Origin: Colwellia demingiae
GTDB taxonomy: Bacteria; Pseudomonadota; Gammaproteobacteria; Enterobacterales; Alteromonadaceae
Length of the DNA: 64,000 bases
Assembly: GCF_007954275.1 (NCBI RefSeq)
Contig: NZ_VOLT01000002.1
Coordinates: 372,001 to 436,000, forward strand
Reading direction: 5' to 3'
Positions 17,984 to 27,587 of this stretch are shown piece by piece; position 1 is the first letter of the stretch; each line of letters begins with the position of its first letter. Below the pieces are notes generated by a model, which ran no database searches, was not told the DNA's origin, and worked only from the letters and a program-made list of their open reading frames with translations. The position numbers and the translations under genes were made by a program.

Positions 17984-18910
17984 ATGGCTAAAGTAAATGC
18001 AGACTATATTTGGTTCAATGGTGAAATCATGCCGTGGCAAAATGCTACTGTTCATGTAATGAGTCATGCACTTCATTACGGTTCATCAGTTTTTGAAGGC
18101 ATTCGTGCCTATGAAACACATAAAGGCACGTGTATCTTCCGTTTAGAAGAGCATATCAAGCGTTTATTTGATTCAGCAAAAATTTACCGAATGAATATTC
18201 CATACACGCAAGAAGAAGTTGTACAAGCCTGTAAAGATGCTGTTGTAAAAAACGATTTAAAATCAGCATATCTTCGTCCATTAGCCTTTTTAGGTGATAT
18301 CGGTATGGGTCTTCGTCCACCTATCGATGCTAAAGCTGACCTTATGATTGCCGCATTTAGCTGGGAAGCATACTTAGGTGCAGACGCCATTGAGAATGGT
18401 GTTGATGTGGGCGTTTCTAGTTGGAACCGTTTAGCGCCAAATACAATGCCTACTGCAGCAAAAGCAGGTGGTAACTATTTGTCTTCACAGCTTATATCTA
18501 CTGAAGCTGCTCGCCATGGTTATGCCGAAGGTGTAGCACTTGATGTGAATAACATGGTAAGTGAAGGCGCAGGTCAAAACTTATTTTTAGTACGTAACGG
18601 TGTTATTTATACTCCACCGGGCACAGCTTCTATTTTGCAAGGTTTAACACGAGATGCTGTTTTCTACTTGGCTAAGCAGTTAGGTTATGAAGTACGTGAA
18701 GAATCTATTGCACGTGAAGCACTATATCTTGCTGATGAATTCTTTATGTGTGGTACAGCTACTGAAGTAGTACCGGTTAAATCGGTAGATGGTTTACCTG
18801 TAGGTACTGGTTCTCGTGGTCCTATCACTAAAGCACTTCAAGAAGCCTTTTTTGGTATTTTTGATGGCACTACCAGCGTACCAGAAAGCTGGTTAGATCC
18901 TGTAAAATAA
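17984..18910 (+). CDS. ilvE: Branched-chain amino acid aminotransferase
   Basis: PLP fold-type IV aminotransferase making Ile, Val and Leu from their 2-oxo acids with glutamate. 308 residues, the normal size. It starts with the WFNGEIMPWQNATVHVMSHALHYGSSVFEGIRAY block; the PLP lysine is in TAAKAGGNYL (about 158-167), and the cofactor phosphate region is in GTATEVVPVKSV. AGGAAAAG lies before the ATG. Third gene in the ilv operon, 122 bases after ilvM. Confidence 0.96.
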   Translation: MAKVNADYIWFNGEIMPWQNATVHVMSHALHYGSSVFEGIRAYETHKGTCIFRLEEHIKRLFDSAKIYRMNIPYTQEEVVQACKDAVVKNDLKSAYLRPLAFLGDIGMGLRPPIDAKADLMIAAFSWEAYLGADAIENGVDVGVSSWNRLAPNTMPTAAKAGGNYLSSQLISTEAARHGYAEGVALDVNNMVSEGAGQNLFLVRNGVIYTPPGTASILQGLTRDAVFYLAKQLGYEVREESIAREALYLADEFFMCGTATEVVPVKSVDGLPVGTGSRGPITKALQEAFFGIFDGTTSVPESWLDPVK

Positions 18911-18920
18911 AATGCCTTTC

Positions 18921-18989
18921 GGCTCTAGTTCCTCGTTAGGAGTACTCACCTATATTCATAGGCTCCGTGCTCCTGACTTGTCTAGAGTC
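18921..18989 (+). repeat. Conserved hairpin after ilvE (copy 1)
   Basis: A long hairpin eleven bases after the ilvE stop. The core at 18938-18974 is AGGAGTAC / GTGCTCCT, an internal loop, then CCTAT / ATAGG around a 4-base loop. CTCTAG / CTAGAG extend it outside. The same architecture recurs after guaD at 47939-47975 with compensatory changes in both stems. Confidence 0.8.
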
Positions 18990-19125
18990 AAAATACAATT
19001 TTATTAACCTTCTTTATATAAAGTTATTTTAAAAGTTCATTTAGCTTAGTAATAACAAAGTGAATTTCCAAAATAATATTATTAAAAAATAAGTTCTCAA
19101 ACTCACCAATTGGAATGTAAAAATC

Positions 19126-20985
19126 ATGCCTAAATTAAGATCTGCAACTTCTACTCAAGGCCGTAACATGGCCGGTGCTCGTGCTTTATGGCGTGCAACA
19201 GGCATGACAGACGGCGACTTTGGGAAACCTATTATCGCGGTAGTGAACTCTTTCACTCAATTTGTACCCGGTCATGTGCATTTAAAAGACATGGGCCAAT
19301 TAGTTGCCGGCGCTATTGAAGAAGCAGGCGGTGTTGCCAAAGAATTCAACACTATTGCGGTTGATGACGGTATCGCAATGGGTCACTCAGGTATGCTTTA
19401 TAGCCTGCCTTCTCGTGATTTAATTGCTGACTCAGTTGAATACATGGTTAACGCACATTGTGCCGATGCCATGGTTTGTATATCAAACTGTGACAAGATT
19501 ACTCCAGGCATGATGATGGCTGCAATGCGTTTAAACATCCCGGTAATTTTTGTTTCTGGTGGTCCAATGGAAGCCGGTAAAACAAAGCTTTCAGATCAAA
19601 TTATCAAGCTTGATTTAGTTGATGCCATGATTAAAGGCGCGGATCCAACAGTAAGTGATGAAGACAGTGATAAAATCGAACGCTCTGCCTGTCCTACCTG
19701 TGGTTCATGCTCAGGTATGTTTACTGCCAATTCAATGAATTGTTTAGCTGAAGCATTAGGTTTAGCCTTACCGGGTAACGGTTCAATGTTGGCTACACAT
19801 GCCGATAGAGAGAAATTATTTTTAGATGCTGGTAAAGAGATTGTCAAATTAACTAAGCGTTATTATCAAGATAACGATGAGTCTGCACTACCACGTAATA
19901 TTGCCTGTAAAGAGGCTTTACACAATGCTATGTGTTTAGATATTGCGATGGGTGGTTCAACCAACACTATCTTGCATTTATTGGCAACAGCACAAGAAGC
20001 CGAAATTGATTACACCATGGATGACATGGATAAATTATCACGCATTGTGCCGCAATTATGTAAAGTAGCGCCTTCAACGCCTGAGTATCACATGGAAGAC
20101 GTGCATCGCGCTGGTGGTGTCATTTCAATATTAGGTGAGTTATCACGTGCTGGTTTATTAAAAACAGATGTGCCTAATGTATTAGGTACCACGTTAGCCG
20201 ATGTGATCGCCAAATATGATATTACGCTGACTGATGATGAAGACGTTAAAAAATTCTACCGTGCTGGCCCTGCTGGCATTCGTACCACTAAAGCATTTAG
20301 CCAAGATTGTCGTTGGGATACCTTAGACGATGATAGAGTAAATGGCTGTATTCGTAACCTTGAAAATGCCTTTTCGTTAGAAGGTGGTTTAGCGGTACTT
20401 TCAGGTAATATTGCCGTCGACGGCTGTGTGGTTAAAACCGCCGGTGTAAGTGACGACAATCTTGTATTTACCGGTCCTGCACACATTTTTGAAAGCCAAG
20501 ATGATGCCGTAGCCGGTGTTTTAGACGGTAAAGTAGTCGCTGGTGAAGTGGTTGTTATTCGTTATGAAGGCCCTAAAGGCGGACCAGGCATGCAAGAAAT
20601 GCTTTATCCAACGACTTACTTAAAGTCTATGGGTTTAGGTAAAGCCTGTGCCTTATTAACTGATGGTCGTTTCTCAGGTGGTACTTCAGGGTTATCCATT
20701 GGTCATGTTTCTCCTGAAGCAGCTGACGGCGGCACAATCGCCTTAGTTGAACAAGGCGATATCATTCATATTGATATTCCTACTCGTGAAATTACCTTAC
20801 AAGTATCTGAAGCTGAACTTGATGCACGTCGTGCTGCAATGGAAGCTAAGGGTAAAAGTGCTTGGAAACCTGCTGATCGTGTTCGTCCAATTAGCTACGC
20901 ACTTAAAAACTACGCAATGTTGGCAACCAGTGCAGACAAAGGCGCAGTACGTAACCGTGCGTTACTTGATGGTTTAGTCGATTAG
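19126..20985 (+). CDS. ilvD: Dihydroxy-acid dehydratase
   Basis: Fe-S dehydratase that forms the 2-oxo acid precursors of Ile and Val. At 619 residues it is the normal bacterial length. Cluster-binding cysteines are visible in [10 protein letters not shown] (about 121-130) and [11 protein letters not shown] (about 192-202), with [10 protein letters not shown] (about 281) and the C-terminal [19 protein letters not shown]. Fourth gene of the ilv operon. A diverged copy of its last codons follows the stop (21022-21090). Confidence 0.97.
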   Translation: MPKLRSATSTQGRNMAGARALWRATGMTDGDFGKPIIAVVNSFTQFVPGHVHLKDMGQLVAGAIEEAGGVAKEFNTIAVDDGIAMGHSGMLYSLPSRDLIADSVEYMVNAHCADAMVCISNCDKITPGMMMAAMRLNIPVIFVSGGPMEAGKTKLSDQIIKLDLVDAMIKGADPTVSDEDSDKIERSACPTCGSCSGMFTANSMNCLAEALGLALPGNGSMLATHADREKLFLDAGKEIVKLTKRYYQDNDESALPRNIACKEALHNAMCLDIAMGGSTNTILHLLATAQEAEIDYTMDDMDKLSRIVPQLCKVAPSTPEYHMEDVHRAGGVISILGELSRAGLLKTDVPNVLGTTLADVIAKYDITLTDDEDVKKFYRAGPAGIRTTKAFSQDCRWDTLDDDRVNGCIRNLENAFSLEGGLAVLSGNIAVDGCVVKTAGVSDDNLVFTGPAHIFESQDDAVAGVLDGKVVAGEVVVIRYEGPKGGPGMQEMLYPTTYLKSMGLGKACALLTDGRFSGGTSGLSIGHVSPEAADGGTIALVEQGDIIHIDIPTREITLQVSEAELDARRAAMEAKGKSAWKPADRVRPISYALKNYAMLATSADKGAVRNRALLDGLVD

Positions 20986-21021
20986 TAACAAAAAAACTGC
21001 GCACAATACTGCTAAAGAGTA

Positions 21022-21090
21022 ACTAGTGCTGATAAAGGTACTGTGCGTAACCGTGACTTATTAGATGGTCTAGTTGATAAGTCAAACTGA
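21022..21090 (+). pseudogene. Diverged duplicate of the ilvD C-terminal end
   Basis: Translating from 21022 gives TSADKGTVRNRDLLDGLVD and three extra residues before a stop, against the real IlvD end [19 protein letters not shown]. Amino-acid changes are only A to T and A to D, while most codons differ at silent positions. A shorter match (AAAACTGCGCA against AAAACTACGCA) precedes it at about 20993. It is a tail fragment with no start, so not a gene. It may be the remnant of an older ilvD left by gene replacement. Confidence 0.85.
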
Positions 21091-21142
21091 ATAATTGTGC
21101 TAGAAAGGACAAAGAACTTTCAAGCTCAGCTAATATGATTTC

Positions 21143-21225
21143 GTCATTCCCGAGTTTTCTAACCGGGAATCTAGCTTTCAGATAATGGATGCTCGATATA
21201 ATCAACTCGAGCATGACAATTTCAT
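21143..21225 (+). repeat. REP-like palindromic repeat before ilvA
   Basis: GTCATTCCCG / CGGGAATC (21143-21171) forms one hairpin, and GATGCTCGA / TCGAGCATG further on forms a second. It is the same family as the element at 11366-11395 on the other strand. It lies inside the ilv operon between ilvD and ilvA, and could affect mRNA processing there. Confidence 0.65.
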
Positions 21226-21272
21226 GGTTAGCTGCATTTTTTCAAGTGATTGACAGTAATTTAGGCAAAACC

Positions 21273-22826
21273 ATGACAGAAACACTCAAACAAGTATCAC
21301 CCCAAGAGCCATTAGATTATCTACGTCGTATTCTACTTGCCCCTATTTATGACCTAGCCGTTGAAACCGAACTGACGGCTTGCAACAAATTATCCTCCCG
21401 TTTAAATAACCACATTTATTTAAAACGTGAAGATCAGCAACCCGTACATTCGTTTAAGTTACGTGGCGCTTACAACAAACTCAATAGTTTAACTGAAGAG
21501 CAATGCATTCATGGTGTTATCGCGGCTTCTGCTGGTAATCATGCACAGGGTTTAGCACTAGCCGCTAAAAAACTGGGTATTAAGGCAACTATCGTCATGC
21601 CCAAAACGACCCCTGATATTAAGGTGGACAATGTAAGACGCTTTGGTGGTGAGGTACGATTAGTTGGCAATAGTTTCAATGAAGCACAAGCCGCTTCAAT
21701 CGAATATGCCAAAGCAGAAAACAAAACCCTGGTTCATCCCTTTGACGATGTTGAAGTCATAATTGGCCAAGGTACTGTGGCTAAAGAACTGTTACAACAA
21801 TTACCCCAAGCTGATGTGGTTTTTATACCTGTAGGCGGAGGCGGTCTACTTGCGGGTATGGCGGTTTACTTAAAACAGCTAAACCCCAGAACTAAAATTA
21901 TCGGTGTAGAAGCTGAAGATTCAGCTTGTCTAAAAGCAGCACTCGAAGCAGGAGAGCCCGTTGATTTAACTCAAGTAGGTTTGTTTGCCGATGGCGTTGC
22001 CGTTAAACGTATTGGTGAAAATACCTTTGGTTTGATTCAAGAGTTTTGTGATGAAGTGATCACAGTTTCAACCGATGAAATTTGTGCATCTATTAAAGAT
22101 ATTTTCGAAGAAACACGCGTTATTGCCGAGCCAGCTGGTGCATTATCTTTAGCGGGTTTACAAAAATATTGTCTGACCAGCAAAGGTAATGAATCTTTAG
22201 CAGCAATACTTTCAGGCGCAAACATGAACTTTCATACCTTGCGCTATGTATCGGAGCGTTGTGAATTAGGTGAAAAGAAAGAAGCGATATTAGCGGTTAC
22301 TATTCCCGAAGAAAAAGGAAGTTTTAAACGGTTTTGCCAATCTATAGGTAACCGTGCCATTACCGAGTTCAACTATCGTTATTCTGGTAAACCTAGTGCT
22401 GAAATTTTTGTCGGTGTTCGTCTTGGCGGCAGTGTGGAAGAACGTCAAGAGTTACTGCAAGGGCTAGAAAGCGCAAATTATCAAGTGAGAGATTTTACTG
22501 ATAATGAACTAGCTAAATTGCACGTTCGCTACATGATTGGTGGAAAAACGCCTCATTCAGCGAAGAACGGTAACGATGAGCGACTCTTTAGTTTTGAGTT
22601 TCCTGAACATCCGGGAGCGTTAGAAAAATTCTTAGCCGCTATGGGGGAATACTGGAATATCACCTTATTTCATTACCGTAATCATGGCGCAGCATTTGGT
22701 CAGGTACTTGCTGGTTTCGATCTTGAGAAAAGTCAGCAGAACGAATTCTTCCAACATCTTGATGACCTTGGCTATCAGTGGCAAGAAGAAACTGACAACC
22801 TCGCTTATCAGACATTTTTGAATTAA
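21273..22826 (+). CDS. ilvA: Threonine deaminase (biosynthetic)
   Basis: PLP enzyme converting threonine to 2-oxobutyrate for isoleucine synthesis. From MTETLKQVSP it is 517 residues, matching E. coli IlvA; the open frame extends 84 bases upstream through a repeat and is unlikely to be translated. The PLP lysine is in SFKLRGAYNKL (about 55-65), the phosphate-binding loop is PVGGGGLLAGMA, and two ACT-like regulatory domains occupy about 325-517, where isoleucine and valine bind in the family. Last gene of the ilv operon. Confidence 0.95.
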   Translation: MTETLKQVSPQEPLDYLRRILLAPIYDLAVETELTACNKLSSRLNNHIYLKREDQQPVHSFKLRGAYNKLNSLTEEQCIHGVIAASAGNHAQGLALAAKKLGIKATIVMPKTTPDIKVDNVRRFGGEVRLVGNSFNEAQAASIEYAKAENKTLVHPFDDVEVIIGQGTVAKELLQQLPQADVVFIPVGGGGLLAGMAVYLKQLNPRTKIIGVEAEDSACLKAALEAGEPVDLTQVGLFADGVAVKRIGENTFGLIQEFCDEVITVSTDEICASIKDIFEETRVIAEPAGALSLAGLQKYCLTSKGNESLAAILSGANMNFHTLRYVSERCELGEKKEAILAVTIPEEKGSFKRFCQSIGNRAITEFNYRYSGKPSAEIFVGVRLGGSVEERQELLQGLESANYQVRDFTDNELAKLHVRYMIGGKTPHSAKNGNDERLFSFEFPEHPGALEKFLAAMGEYWNITLFHYRNHGAAFGQVLAGFDLEKSQQNEFFQHLDDLGYQWQEETDNLAYQTFLN

Positions 22827-22830
22827 TGCA

Positions 22831-22870
22831 GAAGAGCCAATAAAGTTGATACTTTATTGGCTCTTTTCTT
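22831..22870. terminator. ilv operon terminator (bidirectional)
   Basis: A 15-bp perfect stem AAGAGCCAATAAAGT / ACTTTATTGGCTCTT with a 4-base loop, followed by TTCTTT. It closes the ilv operon and may also serve the convergent gene at 22878. Confidence 0.93.
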
Positions 22871-22877
22871 TTAAGTA

Positions 22878-23300
22878 TTACTTAGCTGGAATAGCCGCAT
22901 CAATTTTCTTCAACGACCGTAAGAATAGACCTAATCCGCCCATAGCCAGTATCAAAATAACAATTAAGTCAAAAGAGGTCATAGTTCTAAAGCTAAAACG
23001 AATAGAGGAAATTACGCCAAAGATAAGACCTGTGATAGAGCCTAGCGCTAACAGCCAACCAATAGGGTTCTTACTGTTATAAAAAATAATCCCGACACCA
23101 AACATAAAAGGGATCATAACCATACCACTCGTTACGCTATAATTTCCGCCCATAGCAGAGAAGCCATAAAGACGCATCCCCATACCAAAACTAGAACTTA
23201 CCGTAATTGCATTAAGCAGCAGGTAAAAACCACCGCACATCATGATCAATCCAATAAAAAACTGTCCTAAACCACCTGATGTCCCACCTGCTCCGCGCAT
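22878..23300 (-). CDS. Small hydrophobic membrane protein
   Basis: 140 residues with four probable membrane segments (about 12-35, 55-75, 80-100, 108-128). The N-terminus is glycine-rich (MRGAGGTSGGLGQFF) and the C-terminal tail is basic (LRSLKKIDAAIPAK). I do not recognise a named family; similar small membrane proteins are annotated as hypothetical in related genomes. It is a single gene with the shared terminator at its 3' end. AAGAGAC lies upstream of the ATG. Confidence 0.65.
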   Translation of the reverse strand: MRGAGGTSGGLGQFFIGLIMMCGGFYLLLNAITVSSSFGMGMRLYGFSAMGGNYSVTSGMVMIPFMFGVGIIFYNSKNPIGWLLALGSITGLIFGVISSIRFSFRTMTSFDLIVILILAMGGLGLFLRSLKKIDAAIPAK

Positions 23301-23395
23301 AAAGTCTCTTCTTTCACTATGTTAGTTATTGTGTTTTTTATAGATAGTACCTGAGCAAAGGTAATAATGGCAAGACTTTGATTGGACGTCATAAA

Positions 23396-23628
23396 TAACC
23401 TAAACTCTGGATAAGCAGCACTTGCTCAACATTCCCATTTTTGTGGTTCTCATCGTTAAAACGTCGATAAATAGCCAGCTATTCATAAACTTTTTGCCTT
23501 GATAACCTCAGAAATTGAAACATTGATCGGACATTTAACTACATTGTTCCTGCTAATTTTTCTGTGTTACAACCTAATCTATTGATTTTAAATAAACATC
23601 AAGCACTCATTATCCAGAGTTCTGGTTA
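23396..23628. mobile_element. MITE-like element C (233 bp)
   Basis: Bounded by imperfect terminal inverted repeats of about 19 bp: TAACCTAAACTCTGGATAA on the left and the reverse complement of TAACCAGAACTCTGGATAA on the right (17/19). The flanks give a possible 4-bp target duplication, AAAT. No substantial ORF is inside. It fills most of the gap between the membrane protein and the sigma factor. The inverted repeats are visible directly; mobility is inferred. Confidence 0.65.
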
Positions 23629-23666
23629 AATAATGAGTTGAGCTTGGGTTATACGAACTACTGATA

Positions 23667-23691
23667 AGTTAAATATCAAAGATATTTAACT
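23667..23691. repeat. Perfect inverted repeat near sigma factor 3' end
   Basis: AGTTAAATATC / GATATTTAACT with a 3-base spacer: 11-bp arms, perfect. It lies about 110 bases beyond the end of the sigma factor gene. It may be a transcript-end hairpin, although no T tract follows on either strand. Confidence 0.5.
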
Positions 23692-23798
23692 GCTATTCAA
23701 CCTGATCATACATTTTTCGACCAGACCGTGGAAACAAGATAAAATGTATATTTACACTCATATGTCATTGTTTCAGGCAATAACCTAGTTTTTAAACT

Positions 23799-24464
23799 TT
23801 ATCGACTTTCCTGTTTGATAACAGCCATTACATTGCGCGTTATGTTGTCACAGCGATCACCAGCAAATTCATACAAGCTAAGCTTCTGTTCGGTGAGTAC
23901 CTCCCCTATTTCGATTTTTAACATTTTTTTAGCTCGATGAAAGCGTACTTTTACAACGTTATATTCAAGTGAAAGTATTTGAGCAATGTCATTTATCGCC
24001 ATTTTTTCAATGGCACGTAAAATAAAGATCGCACGATAATTTATAGGTAATGCGTTAATTAATTGTTCTAGCGTAGCTTTAGTTTGTTGATTCGCAATAG
24101 CGTCATGAATGGGCTCGGCGGCAGTATCAAGTTCAATTAAATTAAACACTTCTTTCTCCTCTTTATAGCTTAAGCGACTAGATTTTCTTAAACGCATCAA
24201 AGCAATATTTCGCGTTATAGTGGCAATCCAAGTCATAAAACCTTTTGGTCCCTTAAAGGTAGCGAGTTTTTGATAAGCAGTAATGTGCGCTTCTTGCACA
24301 ATATCCATCGCCTCATCGTCATCAGCAAAAATGCCTTTGGCTATGCGAAACATAAGCTGGTTATAGCGACGTATTACGACTTCGTACGCATTAATATTGC
24401 CCGCTAAAATATGCGTAATGAGTTGGTAGTCTTCTGTTGTCGTTAAAGAATCCATTTCGGTCAT
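23799..24464 (-). CDS. ECF-type RNA polymerase sigma factor
   Basis: 221-residue extracytoplasmic-function sigma factor. Region 2 is at about 25-90 (YNQLMFRIAKGIFADDDEAMDIVQEAHITAY, then FMTWIATITRNIALMRLR), and region 4 is at about 135-185 (INALPINYRAIFILRAIEKMAINDIAQILSLEYNVVKVRFHRAKKML). The C-terminal extension FAGDRCDNITRNVMAVI is typical of one ECF subgroup. No anti-sigma factor gene is adjacent. The di-heme cytochrome gene directly upstream on the same strand (gap 103 bases) could be co-transcribed or regulated by it, but this is not shown. Confidence 0.88.
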   Translation of the reverse strand: MTEMDSLTTTEDYQLITHILAGNINAYEVVIRRYNQLMFRIAKGIFADDDEAMDIVQEAHITAYQKLATFKGPKGFMTWIATITRNIALMRLRKSSRLSYKEEKEVFNLIELDTAAEPIHDAIANQQTKATLEQLINALPINYRAIFILRAIEKMAINDIAQILSLEYNVVKVRFHRAKKMLKIEIGEVLTEQKLSLYEFAGDRCDNITRNVMAVIKQESR

Positions 24465-24567
24465 GTGTTTGCCTGTAAATCACGTTTAAGTTAACTTTTT
24501 TTACTTCATTTTTTTAAGATTACCGCCATGGTATTTTAATACATGGCAGTATGCAGCCTGAGCCTAT

Positions 24568-25740
24568 TTACAATGATAGTAAATATTGTACTAAATCATC
24601 TTTTTCAGAAGGCATTAACCCTAAAGCCAAGTGATTATTATAATGCTCGACTACATCAAGTAAGGTCGCGGCGCTACCATCATGAAAATATGGCGGATGC
24701 TGCCACACGCCTGCCAATGGCGTAGTACGGTATTTTCCGGTAAGACTTCGGCTGGCTAACGTTGGGTCTGTACCGACAACGTCTGGATAATGAAGCTGTG
24801 TGCCAGCATCTGTAAATTTATCGCCGCTATGACAAGAACCACAGTTGCCTTGATTATTAAAGACCACCTTGCCTCGCGTAGCCGCATCACTATCAAAACT
24901 CCCTTCAGGGGCTTTAGGGGCATTTAAGGAAAATTGATAAGCTTCTAAGGCAGGCAGTTTTTCGGTAAGTAAATCAGGATCGTGCATAATATTGAGTCCT
25001 AACCTTTCATCAATAAAATTACCTTGTGCGCCCATTTGTGTCACGGCAACATAAGCATTCCAATATGAAATACTTCCTTCACCCGTATAGGTTGCTAATG
25101 CGACGTCTTTTAAGCCATAAGCTGGTGGTATTACGGTAGGATCATTAAGACCATCTTGATTCCAATACGCATCATACTTACCAGCGCCCCAAGATAGCAG
25201 TACGTCTTGCGTCGCCTGATCTTGTAAAGCTGGTGACAATGACAAAATAACACCAGGATTTAGATCTCTATTTGCCCAGCCATCTAATCGCTTACCAATG
25301 CCTGGAGCAACGGAGTCATCAACTGTTGAGTGACACAAGGCACAAGTCGCCCCGAGGCTAACTAAGGTATCTTTACCATTAATTTCTTGAACATCACCTT
25401 GTAAACCAACAACTGCATTGAGCTTTAATAAGGTGATAGTTGTGGCGGGGTCAGTAAGATCAACCGTTTGTAATACCCCTTCAGGTAATACCTCAGAATC
25501 AACTTTAAGGCCGACTGATAAAGCAGTTACCGGATCGACTGCGCCAGCAACTACATTGTGTAATTGCAACGTATCTGTCCATAGTTGCTCATCGCCAAAG
25601 GTATCAAAGCGAAATATTTCTTTGCCTTGTGAAACCAGTTCAGGATCTAACATTGTTTCTTTTTTGGATGATTCATTACATCCTGACAGCCCTAATAATA
25701 TCAGGGGTATGAGCGTAATTATCTTGCTTGTATGTTTCAT
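24568..25740 (-). CDS. Di-heme c-type lipoprotein, cytochrome c peroxidase/MauG-like
   Basis: A 390-residue exported protein with a lipoprotein signal (LILLGLSGCNESSK; lipobox LSGC). It has two c-type heme motifs, CALCH (about 135) and CGSCH (about 300), and a C-terminal GVWQHPPYFHDGSAATLLDVVEHY block typical of the bacterial di-heme peroxidase/MauG superfamily. It may reduce peroxide or oxidise another substrate in the periplasm. Heme spacing and the HDGSAATL block are family features; the true substrate is not visible. It sits upstream of an ECF sigma gene. Confidence 0.82.
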   Translation of the reverse strand: MKHTSKIITLIPLILLGLSGCNESSKKETMLDPELVSQGKEIFRFDTFGDEQLWTDTLQLHNVVAGAVDPVTALSVGLKVDSEVLPEGVLQTVDLTDPATTITLLKLNAVVGLQGDVQEINGKDTLVSLGATCALCHSTVDDSVAPGIGKRLDGWANRDLNPGVILSLSPALQDQATQDVLLSWGAGKYDAYWNQDGLNDPTVIPPAYGLKDVALATYTGEGSISYWNAYVAVTQMGAQGNFIDERLGLNIMHDPDLLTEKLPALEAYQFSLNAPKAPEGSFDSDAATRGKVVFNNQGNCGSCHSGDKFTDAGTQLHYPDVVGTDPTLASRSLTGKYRTTPLAGVWQHPPYFHDGSAATLLDVVEHYNNHLALGLMPSEKDDLVQYLLSL

Positions 25741-26261
25741 GTTGCTCTCATATTTTCTAATAAGTGTAATTAATAGATGTATGAGTTAAGAAAAAGTAAC
25801 AAAGATATTGAAAAAATTGTTAGAAAATAAAGGCTGCTCTGTGCGCAAAGCGGGAGAAGAATTTTTAAATTGTTTGTGTTAGTCGAAGTCGACTGTACAC
25901 CCGTTAGTTGACTTAAACAGCTCGACAGCTAACTTAATAATCATTGGCATAGCGGACGTTCTCAAAATCGGTTTTGAGACTACTTTCATTATCAAAAAAC
26001 AAAATACAGTAATAGAACTAGAACAATATCTTTGACTGCTTCAACTCATTCCTGCCGTTCGTCTTCTCTATATGAACGTTTATGTTTGGCTATATTACGA
26101 AATCGTGTCCGATATGCCTTAACAACTTCTCTTAGTCGTTTCTAATTCAATTGGATCGCATGAGACTGAAGATCCTCGGTGCTGTTTAGAAGGTTTTTAT
26201 CCAAAGATTGTCGCGCGGGATCTGTATTTATTATTGAATATAACAATGAGGTATAGCGTTA
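25741..26261. other. Non-coding stretch between di-heme protein and small hypothetical
   Basis: No convincing gene. The only clear structure is a hairpin CTCAAAA / TTTTGAG with a 4-base loop at 25961-25978. The rest is mixed sequence without a repeat that I can match elsewhere in the window. Confidence 0.5.
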
Positions 26262-26495
26262 TTAACGCAGAGTAAGTTTAGGTTGTAACTCGACGCTACC
26301 GTCAAAATCAACGGCCATCAGTTCTTTATGGTTTAGTAGTACAGCGAGCACATCGCCACGGTAGACATTACGCACAAACAGAAGCCTCGCTCCACAGCGC
26401 TGTAAATGGTCGACCTCGAAATGCTGGACAAAAGAGAGGCCATTGTACATTTCGTTTGATGTGACGCGCCCACGACGTTCGTATGATGATGACAT
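26262..26495 (-). CDS. Small conserved-looking hypothetical protein
   Basis: 77 residues from MSSSYERRGRV, chosen because GGGAG lies 8 bases before this ATG; the frame extends further upstream without a comparable site. The sequence is charged and soluble (SNEMYNGLSFVQHFEVDHLQ, then LLFVRNVYRGDVLAVLLNHK, ending in VELQPKLTLR) and reads like a small beta-rich domain. I recognise no family. It is a single gene with no close neighbours. Confidence 0.55.
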   Translation of the reverse strand: MSSSYERRGRVTSNEMYNGLSFVQHFEVDHLQRCGARLLFVRNVYRGDVLAVLLNHKELMAVDFDGSVELQPKLTLR

Positions 26496-26546
26496 ATATA
26501 GATCTCCCAGTAATGATAGGCGTATGGCATGAAAAAAGACTGTCAA

Positions 26547-27020
26547 TGTTAAAAGTACTAAAAATTATAGGTTCGATGGACGGAAAAGACTAGTCCGATG
26601 AGCTAAGCAATTATTATGAATATGTGCATAGTCATATGTTTCGACCTATTGGCACTCTATCGCTCGTTTTTATTGTTATTCCTAATCACCAAAAAATCTC
26701 AGCCATTTTTAAATGACATTAAAAGATAATTATAATTTAAATTTTTTATTCCGCTTTACTCATTAAGCCATGCCAATGCTATTATGTGAACGACAGCAAA
26801 GTTGGCTGAGTTACCAGCCAGACAGATCAACTTATTGGTAAAAGTTATCATCAATGGTTAGTGTTTTAAGTCCATTAACACAACTCGACATTGGAAATAT
26901 ATTTAATAGATTTGGTATTATTGCTATCTTCTTTTCATTGATGCTAGAATTAAAAGAAATCTTATTACCTAGTTATTAAGTATTTAATACCTAGCTAATA
27001 GTAACTCACTCATAATCTAA
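26547..27020. other. Upstream region of the cus-like operon
   Basis: AT-rich spacer that must contain the promoter of the metal efflux operon. A 41-codon frame with a hydrophobic middle (26854-26979, ATG to TAA) is present but has no ribosome site, so I do not call it a gene. I could not pick out a confident CueR-, CusR- or CopR-type operator. Confidence 0.4.
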
Positions 27021-27467
27021 GTGTTGCTTGTGCCTACTTTTATAAATAAAACAATGATGGTAATAGTGCTTTGTTTGATCTTTATCGGTCAATCAATGGC
27101 ATCAATGACTATGTTTTATAGCATGACAAGTATGCAACAAAGTGAGCAAATGATGACTAAAATGTCATCGATGAAAGGTTCAAATCATCACAGCACACAG
27201 AGAAACAACACTGCCCACGACATGAGTGCCATGTCTGATTGTGACGAAGAAATGATGACAAAAAAAACTTGTTCTTCTATGTCTTCTGAAAGTTGTTGTG
27301 AACAAGAATGTGATTGTTTAACAAGCGGATGCTCAACTGTATCGGCATTTTCAATGATTATCAATTACACCCCTGTATTTGCAACACCGAGTAAAATAAA
27401 GTCACTCAATACCATTACCACAAGTCAAACACTTACCTCCCTTTATAGACCACCAATTCTGAGCTAA
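27021..27467 (+). CDS. Met/His/Cys-rich small exported protein, cus operon leader gene
   Basis: About 148 residues or slightly fewer; the start is uncertain (GTG at 27021 or the ATG pair at 27054/27057). A hydrophobic N-terminal signal-like segment (MMVIVLCLIFIGQSMA) is followed by many potential metal ligands: MTMFYSMTSMQQSEQMMTKMSSMKG, then HH and a Cys-rich run (CCEQECDCLTSGC). The position before cusCBA and the soft-metal ligand content suggest periplasmic binding or sensing of Cu(I)/Ag(I). It resembles the CopL-like class of metal-resistance leader proteins in character; family membership is not certain. Confidence 0.65.
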   Translation: MLLVPTFINKTMMVIVLCLIFIGQSMASMTMFYSMTSMQQSEQMMTKMSSMKGSNHHSTQRNNTAHDMSAMSDCDEEMMTKKTCSSMSSESCCEQECDCLTSGCSTVSAFSMIINYTPVFATPSKIKSLNTITTSQTLTSLYRPPILS

Positions 27468-27587
27468 TCACAGTCTCATTGCGTCTACATTTTGCTGTAT
27501 AAATTTTATAGTTGATCACTTAAAAAGTATCGCTGATGCAAAAAACCGTCTCGTCATTACCGTAAAGTATTCCCTCAGGAGGGAGTC

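Noticed and set aside
26854..26979. 41-codon frame with hydrophobic middle before the cus operon
   Set aside because: No ribosome site and no recognisable family; kept only as a note in the upstream region.
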